A DNA stretch of 64,000 nucleotides from Aedes albopictus. Lineage: Eukaryota; Arthropoda; Insecta; Diptera; Culicidae. Below, in pieces: positions 12,424 to 23,324 of this stretch. The notes under the pieces were generated by a model. That model saw nothing but the letters and a program-made list of their open reading frames with translations. It did no database searches and was not told where the DNA came from. Location of the stretch: contig NC_085137.1 of NCBI RefSeq assembly GCF_035046485.1, positions 46,121,155 through 46,185,154 of the forward strand, read 5' to 3'. Made by a program: the position numbers and the translations under genes. Position 1 is the stretch's first letter. Each line of letters starts with the position of its first letter.

Positions 12424-12960
12424 CACTCCCGTTCAAAAGTTTGGGGTCACCCCCTCAAAAACATGTCATTTTTTTAGGCCCATATCTCCGCCAATTTGCG
12501 TCCGACTTCACTTTTCCATGTTTTACGAAAGTGACCCCAAACTTTTGGCCGATACATCATATTGAGGGGTGACCCCAAACTTTTGATCGATGACATCAAG
12601 GATTAATTTACTTAATAACTTTTTTTCTAGATTTTTTAGCTAAGTTCTGTAAAAAGTAGTTGAAAGCTAATAGAAAATGGGTCATATTACCGCTCTCATC
12701 TTAAAATTTGGTCGACCCAACTTCCAGCGACACTGCCGTGAGTTTATATTCATTTTTTAGAAAATTTGGCAACTTTGGGTTAAGTTTACATACAATTTTT
12801 TTTGAAAAAGTTTCTTTTAAATCATGTTCAAAGTTTCTTTGACTTATTATCTTTTGAATGAAACCTAGGGTTTTGAAATCGGACGCGAATTGGCGGAGAT
12901 ATGGGCCTAAAAAAATGACATGTTTTTGAGGGGGTGACCCCAAACTTTTGAACGGGAGTG
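12424..12960. mobile_element. TA-target MITE with ~80-bp inverted termini
   Basis: It starts CACTCCCGTTCAAAAGTTTG and ends with the exact inverse, flanked by TA (12,422-12,423 and 12,961-12,962). The inverted termini extend about 80 bp, through the GGCCCATATCTCCGCCAATT segment. An additional internal inverted GTGACCCCAAACTTTTG motif lies near 12,540-12,585. The element is non-coding and mariner-like by target. Confidence 0.85.
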
Positions 12961-12962
12961 TA

Positions 12963-13018
12963 CATGTGCACAACAGACAATGTGTAACATCTAACACATT
13001 GTCTGTTGTGCACATGTA
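12963..13018. repeat. Near-perfect palindrome
   Basis: CATGTGCACAACAGACAATG, extended to 23 bp, is followed after an 8-base spacer by its exact inverse, ending at 13,018. It sits exactly between two copies of the CACTCCCG terminus, so it could be a relic of a nested insertion or of hairpin-templated copying. Confidence 0.85.
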
Positions 13019-13104
13019 CACTCCCGTTCAAAAGTTTGGGGTCACCCCCTCAAAAACATGTCATTTTTTTAGGCCCATATCTCCGCCAATTTGCGTCCGA
13101 TTTG
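13019..13104 (+). mobile_element. Partial copy of the CACTCCCG MITE
   Basis: The first ~80 bp of the MITE at 12,424-12,960 is present again, then the match breaks off where the right SINE flank begins (about 13,105). Confidence 0.8.
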
Positions 13105-13114
13105 TAAACCCTAG

Positions 13115-13385
13115 GTCCCATCCGAAGGGGGTTTGGATTGTGAAAAGAAGATAACCATGTGCGATTGTGGAATCGAGTTCAGTTCTAGGCCTGCTGGCGA
13201 CGGAGATAGTCGAGTGACTCCGTAGCTTGAAGGAATAGAAGCGCCCGTCTAGCGAATTGGGAGTCGTGAGTTCGAGTCTCACCGGAGTACGTGGATTTCT
13301 TTTCATAATTTCAAATCTCAATTTGTTCATCGAGCACATGTTCTGTTGTGCACATGGATGTCAAAGCATTTTCAACAGTGTAATT
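13115..13385 (+). mobile_element. tRNA-Ala-like SINE, plus copy
   Basis: The tRNA-like head at 13,216-13,289 is 74 nt and folds as a cloverleaf. It has a 6/7 acceptor, D stem GCTT/AAGC, an anticodon loop CTAGCGA (T33 kept, anticodon AGC) with a weak anticodon stem, and perfect T stem GTGAG/CTCAC with loop TTCGAGT. Conserved non-tRNA sequence surrounds the head and is shared with copies at 11,945 and 14,019, so it is a dispersed repeat and not a tRNA gene. Confidence 0.75.
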
Positions 13386-14018
13386 TCCCACATGGCTTGG
13401 TCAGCCAAAGCAAAATCAAGAAATTGACATTTAGAAAACATATGTTTGAAAATTGAATTAGAAATGTTTTTTGAAGGTTTGTTCTAGCAAACATTTAACT
13501 TAAACCCTTTGCGTCACCCCTATATATCGCTCATTTCTGTACAGCTCACTTATTTACGCTAGTAGATCACTTTCCACTCGGGAAATCATATCCCGGAGAT
13601 ATTTTTTTAATTAGCCCCACCCTAATGGCATAGTGGTTGAAATCGCGAAAACGCGATCGTGGGTATTTTGAGTATGTAATTGTGAAAATAATATTATGTG
13701 ATGTTTTGCAAAGTTGATACCTACTTTTAGGAGTAACTTTTAACATACTTTGTTTTATCATAAGTTTACTTGAAAGTTAGAAAAGTTTGTATTTTTCTAA
13801 ATAATCCATAGAAATAAATGATGTCTGCGGCAAAGTTGTAGATAATATAATGCAAAATAATATTGCCAAAGACACTATGTTTTGAAATAAGCGATATATA
13901 ATGAATATAATATAAACAACTCCTTCAAATCTTGAAACCCTACTAAATTCTTTATATGGCTTTTTGGTATTTTTTATGGGAAAATTAAAAAAAAAACATG
14001 TGGAAACAATATTAGTAT

Positions 14019-14230
14019 GGAATCGAGTTCAGTTCTAGGCCTACTGGCGACGGAGATAGTCAAGTGACTCCGTAGCTTTAAGGAATAGAAGGGCCCGTTT
14101 AGCGAATTGGGAGTCGTGAGTTCGAGTCTCACCGGAGTACTTGGATTTCTTTTCATAATTTAAACCTCAATTTGTTCATCGAGCACATGGTCTGTTGTGC
14201 ACATGGATGTCAAAGCAATATCAACAGTAT
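14019..14230 (+). mobile_element. tRNA-Ala-like SINE, third copy
   Basis: A direct copy of 13,155-13,385 with scattered substitutions. The tRNA-like head is at 14,066-14,139. Flanks on both sides of the head are conserved, including GTTCATCGAGCACATG and the GTGCACATGGATGTCAAAGC segment. Confidence 0.8.
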
Positions 14231-14744
14231 ACTGTGGACTGCTTGCTTGTTAGGTCTGGGCTGCAGAACCTGCAAAGGTTTTTGGGTTCATGAATAAACT
14301 TGCACCTGCCTGGGAGATAATTTTACCTTCTACCTTCTGTTCAATAAAGTAGCGTAAATCTTTCGGAGTTGTTCAGTGCAAATTGATGCAGACACTTCTT
14401 GTTGGGAAAAAAGAAAATGGTGTGTGGTACAGATTCATGAATCACGAGTAAGATCAAGTGTATATAGTAGCTAATACATATAGCGAAAAAAAAAATACGG
14501 CACACTTCAGTGGGCTAGAAGAAAGGCTGGAAGAAAAGATTGCGAAAACACAAAGTATACAGCTGGGAACCGGGAGACCGATGACTTCGTAGATGGCCTC
14601 GAACACGAAAACTGTATGCGATTGAAAAAGGCCTGGGAACGTGGGACGTGCGAAGAAACTAGAAGAACATCGCCTAAGACCCACAAAGATGGTGCTCTAC
14701 TATACGCTCGGTGCTGTCGTAAAGTTGCTATTACTGTTACAAGA

Positions 14745-15790
14745 CATCATTACATAAATAAGCTATTTTCAAGGATCATTATTTCCATCATATGCAAACA
14801 ATGTTTCCCAACAATCTTATCGTTCCGATTTGGCAAACATCAATACCTCTCGTACTGCGTTGCAATTAATCCAGTTTCGTGGAAATTTCTCGAAATCCAA
14901 TCAAATTTGGAAACACTTGTCATCCCGTGTGACGTGCTCCTTTTCGAACAAAACTTCAAAGAGATTCCAGAGACCATCAAATTTCCGCTTTTCCGCAAAT
15001 TCCGTCTCAACCGTGTGACCTACTCGCGTGTGGCGACGACGGCAGCAACACAGCAACACCAGGGAAACATTCGAGAACTCTTGTTGATCCACGCATCTAA
15101 AGAACCACAATATTTTCACGTATCGCCACCGTGTTGTGGTCGTGGAAGAAAAAATCTCGGCGTTCGTTACGCTGCCCTGTTGTGGTAGTGTGACAACACC
15201 AATAATGCGAATCAAACTCAATTACACTGACAAATTAAATTTTGTCGCACAGAAGCGCTATTTGCGAGTTTATATTTCTCTCCTCGTTTGATTTGCAAAT
15301 ATGGAGGATACTATACCAATCCACCCGGTCCAGAGCCAGGAACGTAAATGGTGGAAATGGGGCAATGGGATAAAGATGATGAAGTTTCCCCACTTTTTGT
15401 AAGGCACAGCAAAGAAACGGAGCCGAACACATTGACGGATCCAGCGCAAGTTGCTCTTTGATCGTTTTAAGTTTATTTTCGAAATGGAAAGAATAAACTT
15501 TTTTTGCTATCATCATCATTGTTTCTTTTGCAATTTACTCAGTGCGGTTTTTTCGACGACGCGCTAAACTTGGCGATGATTGAAGTACAACACCATGGCC
15601 GCGCAGTCTTCACTGCCATTGTGGATGTTGTAGAAGACTGACCTTTTTTTTTTGAAAATTGAAGAATAAGAAACTTTGAACTTTAAGTTCTAATGAATAA
15701 AAAAAATCCTAAGAGTATCCCACAGAGAAGTTCTGTAACAGATTACTTTCGAAGTAATCAACGCGTTTCTTTAACGATGTCTTTGAGAAG
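14745..15790 (-). repeat. ~1-kb dispersed repeat, copy A
   Basis: The minus strand aligns with 21,715-22,665 and 23,325-24,300. Shared blocks include AAAGACATCRTTAA at the start, a TTACTTYGRAA motif, TTAAAACGATCAAAG, AATTTAATTTGTCAG, and a terminal TTTGCCAAATC-like region. A 190-codon open frame on the plus strand (14,616-15,188) and a 106-codon frame on the minus strand (14,901-15,221) overlap and are not both preserved in the other copies. I call a repeat of unknown class, not a gene. Confidence 0.7.
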
Positions 15791-16260
15791 TCAATCGTAT
15801 CAGTTTATCCGGGAATCCGTATTCGTGTATCATCTGCCATGGCTGGTCTCAATCGATTGTATCATACGCCGATTTAAAATCGATGGACAAATTATGTGTG
15901 GGCACGTTGTATTCGCGGCATTTCTGCAACACCTGGCGGATGGCGAACATCTGGTCCGTTGTAGCGCGTTCACCCATAAATCCAGCCTGATATTGTCCCA
16001 CGAACTCTCTTGCAATCGGTGATAGACGGCGGCATAAAATTTGAGAGAGTATCTTGTAGGCAGCGCTCAGTAGTGTGACCGCGCGATGGTTCCCGCAGTC
16101 TAACTTGTCGCACTTTTTGCAGATGGGACACACGAAACCTTCCATCCATTCCTCCGGTAATAATTCCTGCTCTCAAATCTTGGTAATAACCCAGTGTAGT
16201 GCTCTCACCAGTGCTTCTCCAGCGTATTTTAGAAGCTTGTCAAGTAAACCATCTATTGTT
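15790..16260 (-). pseudogene. LINE reverse-transcriptase fragment
   Basis: On the minus strand the frames give RT motifs of an endonuclease-type LINE, including PEEWMEGFVCPICKK, QYQAGFMGERATTDQ and DFKSAYDTID. A stop follows the last motif, then GFPDKLIRLT in the same style. It is broken by frame changes and truncated at both ends, and it abuts repeat copy A at about 15,790. It is related to, but diverged from, the LINE at 16,690-21,275. Confidence 0.85.
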
Positions 16261-16469
16261 CTTTTTACGGAAAGGCGATACGGTCTCCCACGGAGCGGCA
16301 TGTTGACTGAAATCTACATCACCATGCATGTAAGAAATTCTAGCAAAATGATGTCGTCTCACCCATACATGTTCAATGGCACATTGTTGAGAAGCTAGGA
16401 AGCGATTTGTTTAAATCCCTCTTGCTGGGAATAAGGGCATCCGGCAAATACAAAGTCTTTTGACTATTA

Positions 16470-16690
16470 TTTTTCCTATGTATTTGTGTTGTACTAAACA
16501 TGAACCGAAAGGAAGGAAACCTTCGTTCATTTGTTCTGGGGATTTGGGTTCAAAGCCCGAAAGTCACCAAATGGTGACCCCCCATTGCGATGCCGATGCG
16601 ACAAATCTTCGAGGAAAGGAGATTGACTCGCTTGCACAAAAGGGATCAACCGGAACCTTTTCTTCAAAGTAAACGACTGGGTAGATTTTT
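16470..16690. repeat. Dispersed segment, inverted copy at 30,140-30,370
   Basis: Landmarks shared in inverted orientation are TTTACTTTGAAGAAAAGGTT, GGTGACTYTCGGSCTTTGAA and ATTTGTTCTGGGGATTTGGG. The class is unknown, and the open frames here (16,460-16,895) have no recognisable domain. Confidence 0.7.
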
Positions 16691-17135
16691 TCACTCAGAG
16701 ATCATATCATATCAACACAGGGACCCGGTTATTCAGAAGTACAATGTCATAACAGCAACTCCTATCCCTTCTTCCACGCGGTACCGGCCGGAAACTATGA
16801 GCAACCTTAGGGAAGATCGGGTAACCAAGCCCGGTGGGAACTTTGGTCGTAGGCTGACAGGGAAGGGGGGGGGGGGTTTGCTTCGGCAAACCTGAGCATC
16901 TGTTCTCCAAGAGGAGCGGCTCACAACAGCGTCTGATCCCCATGTTAGGGGCGGCTGATCTACGTCCGAGTGCCTGGGAAGGACTCTAAGCACAACTGTG
17001 CACTATGGTCCTCCGGAAAGTAGAGGGTTGGTGTCAGGCCCTACGAGCCAGCCGTAAAAAAAACATTGTAGCGGAAAATCAGCAACAGAATAATACAAAC
17101 CGAGACCAACGGGAACGACCCCAGCGAACAAAAAG
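16690..17135 (+). mobile_element. Probable 5' untranslated region of the LINE
   Basis: GC-rich sequence leads into the endonuclease frame. It contains a G-run near 16,865-16,876 and an A-run at about 17,057-17,064. No coding domain is seen before about 17,100. Assignment as a LINE leader rests on position only. Confidence 0.5.
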
Positions 17136-17880
17136 GACTTGCGATTGGAAACTCGGTACGTGGAACTGTCGATCTTTCAACTTCATTGGGAGCACCCGCA
17201 TACATGCCGATCTACTGAAGGACCGCGAGTTCGGCATCGTAGCGCTGCAGGAGGTGTGTTGGTGCGAACGTTTAGAGGTAATCATACCATCTACCAGAGC
17301 TGCGGCAACACACGCGAGCTGGGAACAGCTGTCAGCGTGATGGGTGATATGCAGAGGCGCGTGATCGGTTGGTGGCCGATCGACGAAAGAATGTGCAGGT
17401 TGAGGATCAAAGGCCGATTCTTCAATTTCAGCATAATAAACGTGCACAGCCCACACTCCGGAAGTACTGATGATGACAAGGACGCATTTTACGTGCAGCT
17501 CGAACGCGAGTACGATCGCTGCCCAAGCCACGACGTCAAGATCATCATAGGAGATTTGAACGCTCAGGCAGGCCAGAAGGAGGAATTCAGGTAAGTTCGC
17601 TGCCTCCAAAAATATGGCCATACGTAGCACCTTTTTCCAACACAGCCTCCCTTATCGTTACACCTGGAGATCACCACAGCAGACGGAATCTCAAATCGAC
17701 CACGTTCTGATTGACGGACGGCACTTCTCCGGCATTGTCGACGTCAGGACCTATCGTGGCGCCAACATCGACTCCGACCACTATCTGGTGATGGTCAAAC
17801 TGCGCCCAAAACTCTCCGTCATCAACAATGTACGATACCGGCGACCGCCACGGTACAACCTAGAGCGACTGAAGCAACCG
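17100..17880 (+). pseudogene. LINE apurinic-like endonuclease domain, frameshifted
   Basis: Endonuclease/exonuclease/phosphatase-fold motifs appear in order across three frames: LGTWNCRSF and ALQEVCW (frame at 17,005), then IIIGDLNAQAG (frame at 17,139), then IDHVLIDGR and SDHYLVMVKL (frame at 17,614). At least two frameshifts separate them, and the stretch joining to the RT region is shortened. In an intact element this domain nicks the target for reverse transcription. Proteins of this type are often annotated as craniofacial development protein 2-like. Confidence 0.85.
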
Positions 17881-17881
17881 G

Positions 17882-18530
17882 ATGGAAGAAGCGGAGTGTG
17901 AAGAAATGGAACTGCTGTGCCGTTCCCAAGAAACACGGAAGTTCTATCAGAAGCTCAACGCATCCCGCAACGGCTTCGTGCCGCGAGCCGAAATATGCAG
18001 GGATAAAGACGGAGGTCTCTTGACGGACGGACGTGAGGTGATCGAAAGGTGGAAGCAGCACTTCGATCAGCACCTGAATGGCGTGGAGAACGTAGGCACG
18101 GGAGCCCACGGCAACGGAGGAAACGACAACGCCAGTGCAGCGGAGGGCGAAAATGAACCAACTCCCACGCTGAGGGAAGTTAAGGATGCCACTCACCACC
18201 TCAAAACCAACAAAGCAGCTGGTAAGGATGGTATCGCAGCTGAACTCATCAAGATGGGCCCAGAAAAGTTGGACACCTGTCTGCATCGGCTGATAGTCAG
18301 GATCTGGGAAACCGAACAGCTACCGGAGGAGTGGAAGGAAGGGGTAATCTGCCCCATTCACAAGAAAGGCGACCATTTGGAATGTGAGAACTCCAGGGCG
18401 ATCACTATTTTGAATGCTGCCTACAAAGTGCAATCCCGGATCATCTTCCGTCGTCTGTCACCTAAAACAAATGAGTTCGTGGGAAGTTATCAAGCCGGCT
18501 TCATCGACGGCCGGTCGACAACGGACCAGA
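17882..18530 (+). pseudogene. LINE reverse transcriptase, part 1
   Basis: The frame shows early RT blocks: NKAAGKDGIAAELIK, EEWKEGVICPIHKK, SRAITILNAAYK and GSYQAGFIDGRSTTDQ. It is cut exactly after the TTDQ codons by a 449-bp MITE; the next RT block continues at 18,980. This is the same element as the endonuclease fragment upstream and the RT fragments at 18,980-19,250 and 20,362-21,260. Probably RTE-like, judged from the short tandem 3' tail; this clade assignment is tentative. Confidence 0.9.
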
Positions 18531-18979
18531 CCCGACTAGAAAAATATATCAAGTTTATAACTTAATGTGTTATGATGATATAAAATGTTTCTATAACTTA
18601 TTTTGTTATAAACTAGATGTAGGATGATGTTAAAATAACTAAAACTGTAACAAAAAGTACACCGGTCTAATCAAAATAATAACATAATTTGTTATAATCA
18701 GAACAAAATTATAACACAATCTGATATAATTTTCAGCTTCACGAAAACTAGTTTCTATCATATTTTGATACAATTGTGAAAAATTATGTTCTGAATGTTA
18801 AAGAATCAGAACTAAATTATTTCACAACGAGTTATTGATCAACGCTTGTAACATAATATGATACTATTGAGTTATAATATTTTTAAACACTAATGATGTT
18901 AAACATGATTATATCACAATGAGTTATACATATCATGGTTAGAATTATGTTATATTTTGGTTGGAATCTTCTAGTCGGG
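18531..18979 (+). mobile_element. CCCGAC-type MITE (copy 2) in the LINE
   Basis: It starts CCCGACTAGAA and ends TTCTAGTCGGG. The interrupted RT codons fix the insertion site: GA precedes and follows the element, and removing one GA restores the expected codons. The 2-bp duplication is therefore well supported. The interior is AT-rich, with many TTATAAC/GTTATAA motifs in both orientations, and has no coding sequence. Confidence 0.9.
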
Positions 18980-19250
18980 GATCTTTACCGTACGGAAAAT
19001 CCTCCAGAATCGCCGTGAATACCAGGCCCCAACGCATCACCTGTTCATCGACTTCAAAGCGGCATACGACAGTATCGACCGCGCAGAGCTATGGAGAATC
19101 ATGGACGAAAACGGCTTTCCTGGGAAGCTGACTAGACTGATAAAAGCAACGATGGACGGTGTGCAAAACTGCGTAAGGGTTTCGGGTGAACTATCCAGTT
19201 CATCGGAATCTCGCCGGGGACTGCGACAAGGTGACGGACTCTCATGCCTA
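18980..19250 (+). pseudogene. LINE reverse transcriptase, part 2
   Basis: The frame resumes with IFTVRKILQ, then HHLFIDFKAAYDSIDR, LWRIMDENGFPGKL and GLRQGDGLSC. These are RT palm blocks, with the first catalytic Asp in FIDFKAAYD. It ends at 19,250, where a second insertion begins, and resumes at 20,362. Confidence 0.9.
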
Positions 19251-20361
19251 CCCAAGTAACCACGAAGCCGTATATAAGTGCATCAATTTTGCCGTATATT
19301 TATATTTAAAATTGTGTAAATAATGCTGCATTACTTTAAATACCTCATTGAAGCAATATTAAAGTCGAAAAGGGCCCCACTAAAATTAAATTAGTGCCAC
19401 ATATTGCTGCACGTTGACAGCCATTGCTAAAGTGACATAAATGCATGTGCTGTACATTTGCATTTGCACATGCTTAATACGTGCAACACGAAAAACCAAA
19501 ACAAAAATCTATTTTTAGCACCGTTTCGTTATCGACGGTACTAATGCCCCCCACATGAATGTTTTAACCATTTTTTTTTTGTTGCCAGGTCGGGAGTCGA
19601 ACCAGAAGTGTTGAAGACCGCTTGATGAGTTCCATTCGCGCTGGTGCTGTGGACCGTTTCTGCTGCTGTGATAACAACCGATATTTCATTAACTAAAAGA
19701 AAACTGTTCTTCTGCCTCAACCATTTCAGTAGAGGGCAAAACGACTATGGCATATGTAATTACAGGGATTCGTAATCACATTCTGATAAATCGCTGATAA
19801 ATGCATAATGCATTCTATAGAAGATATTCAATCAATATAAGAAAAATAAAACACCTTTCGTACAATGCTCATAATATTATGCTAATTGTGGTTTCCATCA
19901 TAATTGGCATGCGATAGCAGTCAACAGAAAAGAGAAAAGGTCATCTCTAAAAAGGGTTTTCTGAAGAAAGTCGTCAATCGGTGGTTCAAACGAGGATTAA
20001 GTTGGTCGGGAGTCGAACCAGAAGTGTTGAAGACCGCTATAGTTGACCATGACGTTGTTAACTTTTCTTGATTTCATTTGTTTACCATTAGAGTCAAGCT
20101 TTTATAATTGTATTGTTAGAGCAACCTTTCCTAGTTTGTACATTGCATTTATACAGTTTTTGCAGTGTTGAATTATTGAATTATCGTATATCAATTTTTA
20201 ATGCACCCTAATGTAAAGAAAAAATGTAATGCATCAATACATTGATAATGCCAATCTAAAGGTATATTGCATGAGAAGTGTGGAATTACTGCATTTCGCA
20301 TTGCAAAAGTTGATATTCAGTCTAATTCGTGCAATGATATAATGCTTACTTGGCTACTTGG
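19251..20361. mobile_element. 1.1-kb insertion in the LINE RT, possible 3-bp TSD
   Basis: CTA lies on both sides of the insertion (19,248-19,250 and 20,362-20,364), and removing the insert with one CTA restores the RT reading frame. The ends CCCAAGTAAC and GTTACTTGGG-like GCTTACTTGG form a short inverted repeat; a GGCTACTTGG variant extends the right end. Inside, GGTCGGGAGTCGAACCAGAA and the following ~15 bp occur twice as direct repeats (near 19,590 and 20,005). No transposase is recognised. Confidence 0.75.
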
Positions 20362-21260
20362 CTACTCTTCAACATCGCTCTGCAAGGTGTGATGCGACGA
20401 GCCGGGCTCAACAGCCGGGGAACGATTTTCACAAAATCCGGACAATTTGTGTGCTTTGCGGACAACATGGACATTATTGCCAAAACATTTGGAACGGTGG
20501 CAGAGCTGTACACCCGCCTGAAACGCGAAGCAGCAAAGATCGGACTAGTGGTGAATGCCTCAAAAACAAAGTACATGCTGGTAGGCGGAACCGAACACGA
20601 CCGGATCCGTCTGGGTAGTAATGTTACGATAGACGGGGATACTTTCGAGGTGGTGGAGGAATTCGTCTACCTCGGATCCTTACTGACGGCTGACAACAAC
20701 GTGAGCCGTGAAATTCGGAGGCGCATCATCAACGGAAGTCGGGTCTACTACGGGCTCCAGAAGAAACTGCGGTCGAAAAAGATTCACCCACGCACCAAAT
20801 GCACCATACAAAACGCTAATAAGACCGGTGATCCTCTACGGGCACGAGACATGGACCATGCTCGAGGAGGACCTGCAAACACTCGGAGTTTTCGAGCGAC
20901 GCGTGCTAAGGACGATCTTCGGCAGTGTGCAGGAGAACGGTGTGTGGCGGAGAAGAATGAACCACGAGCTCGCTGGACTTTACGGCGAACCCAGCATCCA
21001 GAAGGTGGCCAAAGCCGGAAGGATACGGTGGGCAGGGCATGTTGCAAGAATGCCGGACAACAACCCTGCAAAGCTGGTGTTTGCAACTGATCCGGTTGGC
21101 ACAAGAAGGCGTGGGGCACGATGGGCGACCAGGTGGAGCGTGACTTGGCGAGCATCGGGCGCGACCGAGGATGGAGAGCGGCAGCCACGAACCGTGTATT
21201 ATGGAGAAATATTGTTGATTCAGTTTTATCTTGAATTTGATGTAATACTAAATAAATGAA
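20362..21260 (+). pseudogene. LINE reverse transcriptase, part 3, dead active site
   Basis: The frame from 20,362 gives LFNIALQGVMRRAG, then FADNMDIIAKT where the active-site FADD would be expected, then VVNASKTKYML and FVYLGSLLTADNNVS. After about 20,810 the frame shifts to one reading YKTLIRPVILYGHETW, FERRVLRTIFG and RIRWAGHVARM. An Asp-to-Asn change in the catalytic motif and the frameshift make it inactive. Confidence 0.9.
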
Positions 21261-21278
21261 ATGAATGAATGAATGAAT
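21245..21278 (+). repeat. LINE 3' tail of short tandem repeats
   Basis: The LINE ends in ATAAATGAAATGAATGAATG followed by further AATG units, not in poly(A). Short tandem tails are characteristic of RTE-type LINEs, which is why I lean to that clade. Confidence 0.7.
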
Positions 21279-21714
21279 GTTATAACATGGAGAAATTTAA
21301 AAAGATAAATGAGGTAGATAAGAAAAATATCATTTAAATTGAACTTGTCGCATATCATTATCTTTAGCAACATCAGCGTGGCTTTTCGGTTGGGGTCAAT
21401 TATAAGGGGGATGATACTATTCCGTCCGACGTTTCGACCCTTGATTTAGACCTTCTTCATGGCACCTATAGGAACTATCAATTAGTGTATTTAGAGCCAA
21501 TGTCCACGACACGCATGTAACACGACGCGAGACAAGACACAACACTTATGGTTCTTAAAATCGTCAAAATAATTAGATAATTACCATAATACCGACTGAT
21601 TTCGGGCTCAATGCAGCCCATCTACGGGGCAATGTCCTTCTAGGGTCGGACATAGGATTACCTAAGCTTTTAGTCGAATTTAAAATTTTCGCCAGGAAAG
21701 GTGGTTTTTTAATG

Positions 21715-22665
21715 TCCTTCCAAAGACATCATTAATCAAACGCGTTGATTACTTTGGAAACCATCTGGAAAAGTTATGTTCCCGACCTTTTGTGGGATAC
21801 TCCCTAGAAGTTTTATTCCTTATCAGAACTCAAAGTTCAAAGTTTCCCATTCTCAAGTTTCAAAAAAAAAACAGCCCAGTCGCTCGTAACCACCACAGCA
21901 GCGGTAAAGACTGTGCAACAATAATGGCTCCGTCCGTACTTCAATCATCACCAAGTTTCAGAGCCGTCGTAAAAAAAATCGCGTTGAGTAAATTGCAAAA
22001 GAAACCATGATGGTGGAAGAAGAAAAAAAGTTTGTTCTTTCTATTCCACAAATAAACTTAAAACGATCAAAGACCAACTTGCGCCGGATCCGTCAAAGTG
22101 TGGCATCGCTTCTTTGCTGTGCCGTGAGGAAAAAAGTGGAAAAAGTTCAGCACCATGGCCCCATTGCCCCATTTGCAAATCAAACGACGAGAGAAATATA
22201 AACTCGCCGCAATCGCGCTTCTGTGCGACGAAATTTAATTTGTCAGCGTAATTGAGTTTGATTCGGTTTATTGGTGTTGTCACACCATCCACCGCAACCG
22301 CAACAACAAATGCCGAGAATTTTCCGTTCACCACCACGCCGCGGTGGTGGTGCGTGAGAAGATTTCGCTTATTTTGGCGCGTGGATCGGAAGTTCGCGAA
22401 CAACGGTTCTTCATGGGTGTTGCATTTCAACTGTCGCCATACGAGACAGTTGAGACGGAATTTGTGGAAAAGCGAAAATTTGACGGTTCCTGGAATCTCT
22501 TTGAAGTTTTCTCGGAACGAAGCCCGTGAAATTCGGTTAGAAGTGTTTCCAAACTTGATTGGATTTCGAGATGATTCCATGAAGTTGGATTAACTGGAAC
22601 GCAATATGGGAAAAAATGATGTTTGTCAAATGGATATGATTGGATTGTTGGGAAGAATCGTTTGC
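21715..22665 (+). repeat. ~1-kb dispersed repeat, copy B
   Basis: Aligns with copies A (14,745-15,790, inverted) and C (23,325-24,300). The open frames 22,041-22,580 (minus) and 22,252-22,593 (plus) overlap and lack recognisable domains. The part 22,255-22,620 also resembles 29,010-29,200, so the repeat family extends further. Confidence 0.7.
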
Positions 22666-23324
22666 ATGTAATAGAGCAAATGATCAAATTCTTCAATAGC
22701 GCTCACCCACTTTACGCTCAAAAGTTTACGCTTCCTTCGTTTTGTGCGTAAATTCAGAGTTTGGTGTATTTTTTGGATTTTTTTTAATACAATTCCGACC
22801 CACGGCAAGCAAATGGACTTTCTCCCAGATGAACTGACAATTGATCAATAAATAACATTTCCACATCTTTTGAAATTCATTTCCGGTTTTTATAACGGAT
22901 TTTCGATTTCGGAAACATTAGATTGTTGGCCTAAGGTCCCCGGTATCCACCGTGGTGGGGCTGCCACCTTAGGTATAGCTTCCGGTGGAGGAGCATTTTA
23001 TACTCAGCCGCTGGATGCCAGAACAGACGCTGTTTGAGCCGCACTTTCTTGATGAACAGACGCTCGGGTCGTACCTCCTCAATCTAGCTGAAGTCAGAAG
23101 GACAACAGTGCCCAGGCTGCACTACCAGCTAAGCACACAACTCTTAGCTAGCGGTCTTTGTCATCACTTGACCCGTGGAAGCATGACGTAGGAACTTGTG
23201 AGGATCAGAGCTATGTTGGACGCTCTCCTTATCGACTCACCGTTTGCAGCCGTTTTTGAAAGTAAGTAAAGTATCTTTTGAAATTTGAATTTTACTTCAT
23301 GTTATCGATGATTCTTCAATGACT
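22666..23324. other. Unclassified; GC-richer segment may be a retroelement leader
   Basis: 22,925-23,215 is distinctly GC-richer than its surroundings and starts GGTCCCCGGTATCCACCGTG. It resembles retroelement untranslated sequence, but I see no coding domain. The 68-codon frame at 22,985-23,191 is unsupported. Confidence 0.35.

Larger units (their letters stand above)
11541..13624. mobile_element. 2.1-kb composite element with 9-bp TSD
   Basis: The outer ends are inverted repeats beginning TAGGGTGGGG, alignable over about 150 bp (with an indel in the right arm). ATGGCATAG is duplicated exactly on both sides (11,532-11,540 and 13,625-13,633). A 9-bp duplication is typical of Mutator-like elements, though the TAGGG terminus would also suit hAT. 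Inside are a minus SINE, a foldback, a TA-target MITE, a palindrome, a partial MITE and a plus SINE. No transposase is visible. Confidence 0.8.

Noticed and set aside
13216..13289. tRNA-Ala(AGC) gene
   Set aside because: Weak anticodon stem and conserved non-tRNA flanks in all copies show it is part of a dispersed repeat.
14616..15188. 190-codon plus-strand frame
   Set aside because: Lies in repeat copy A, antisense to the other copies' orientation, and is not preserved in copies B and C.
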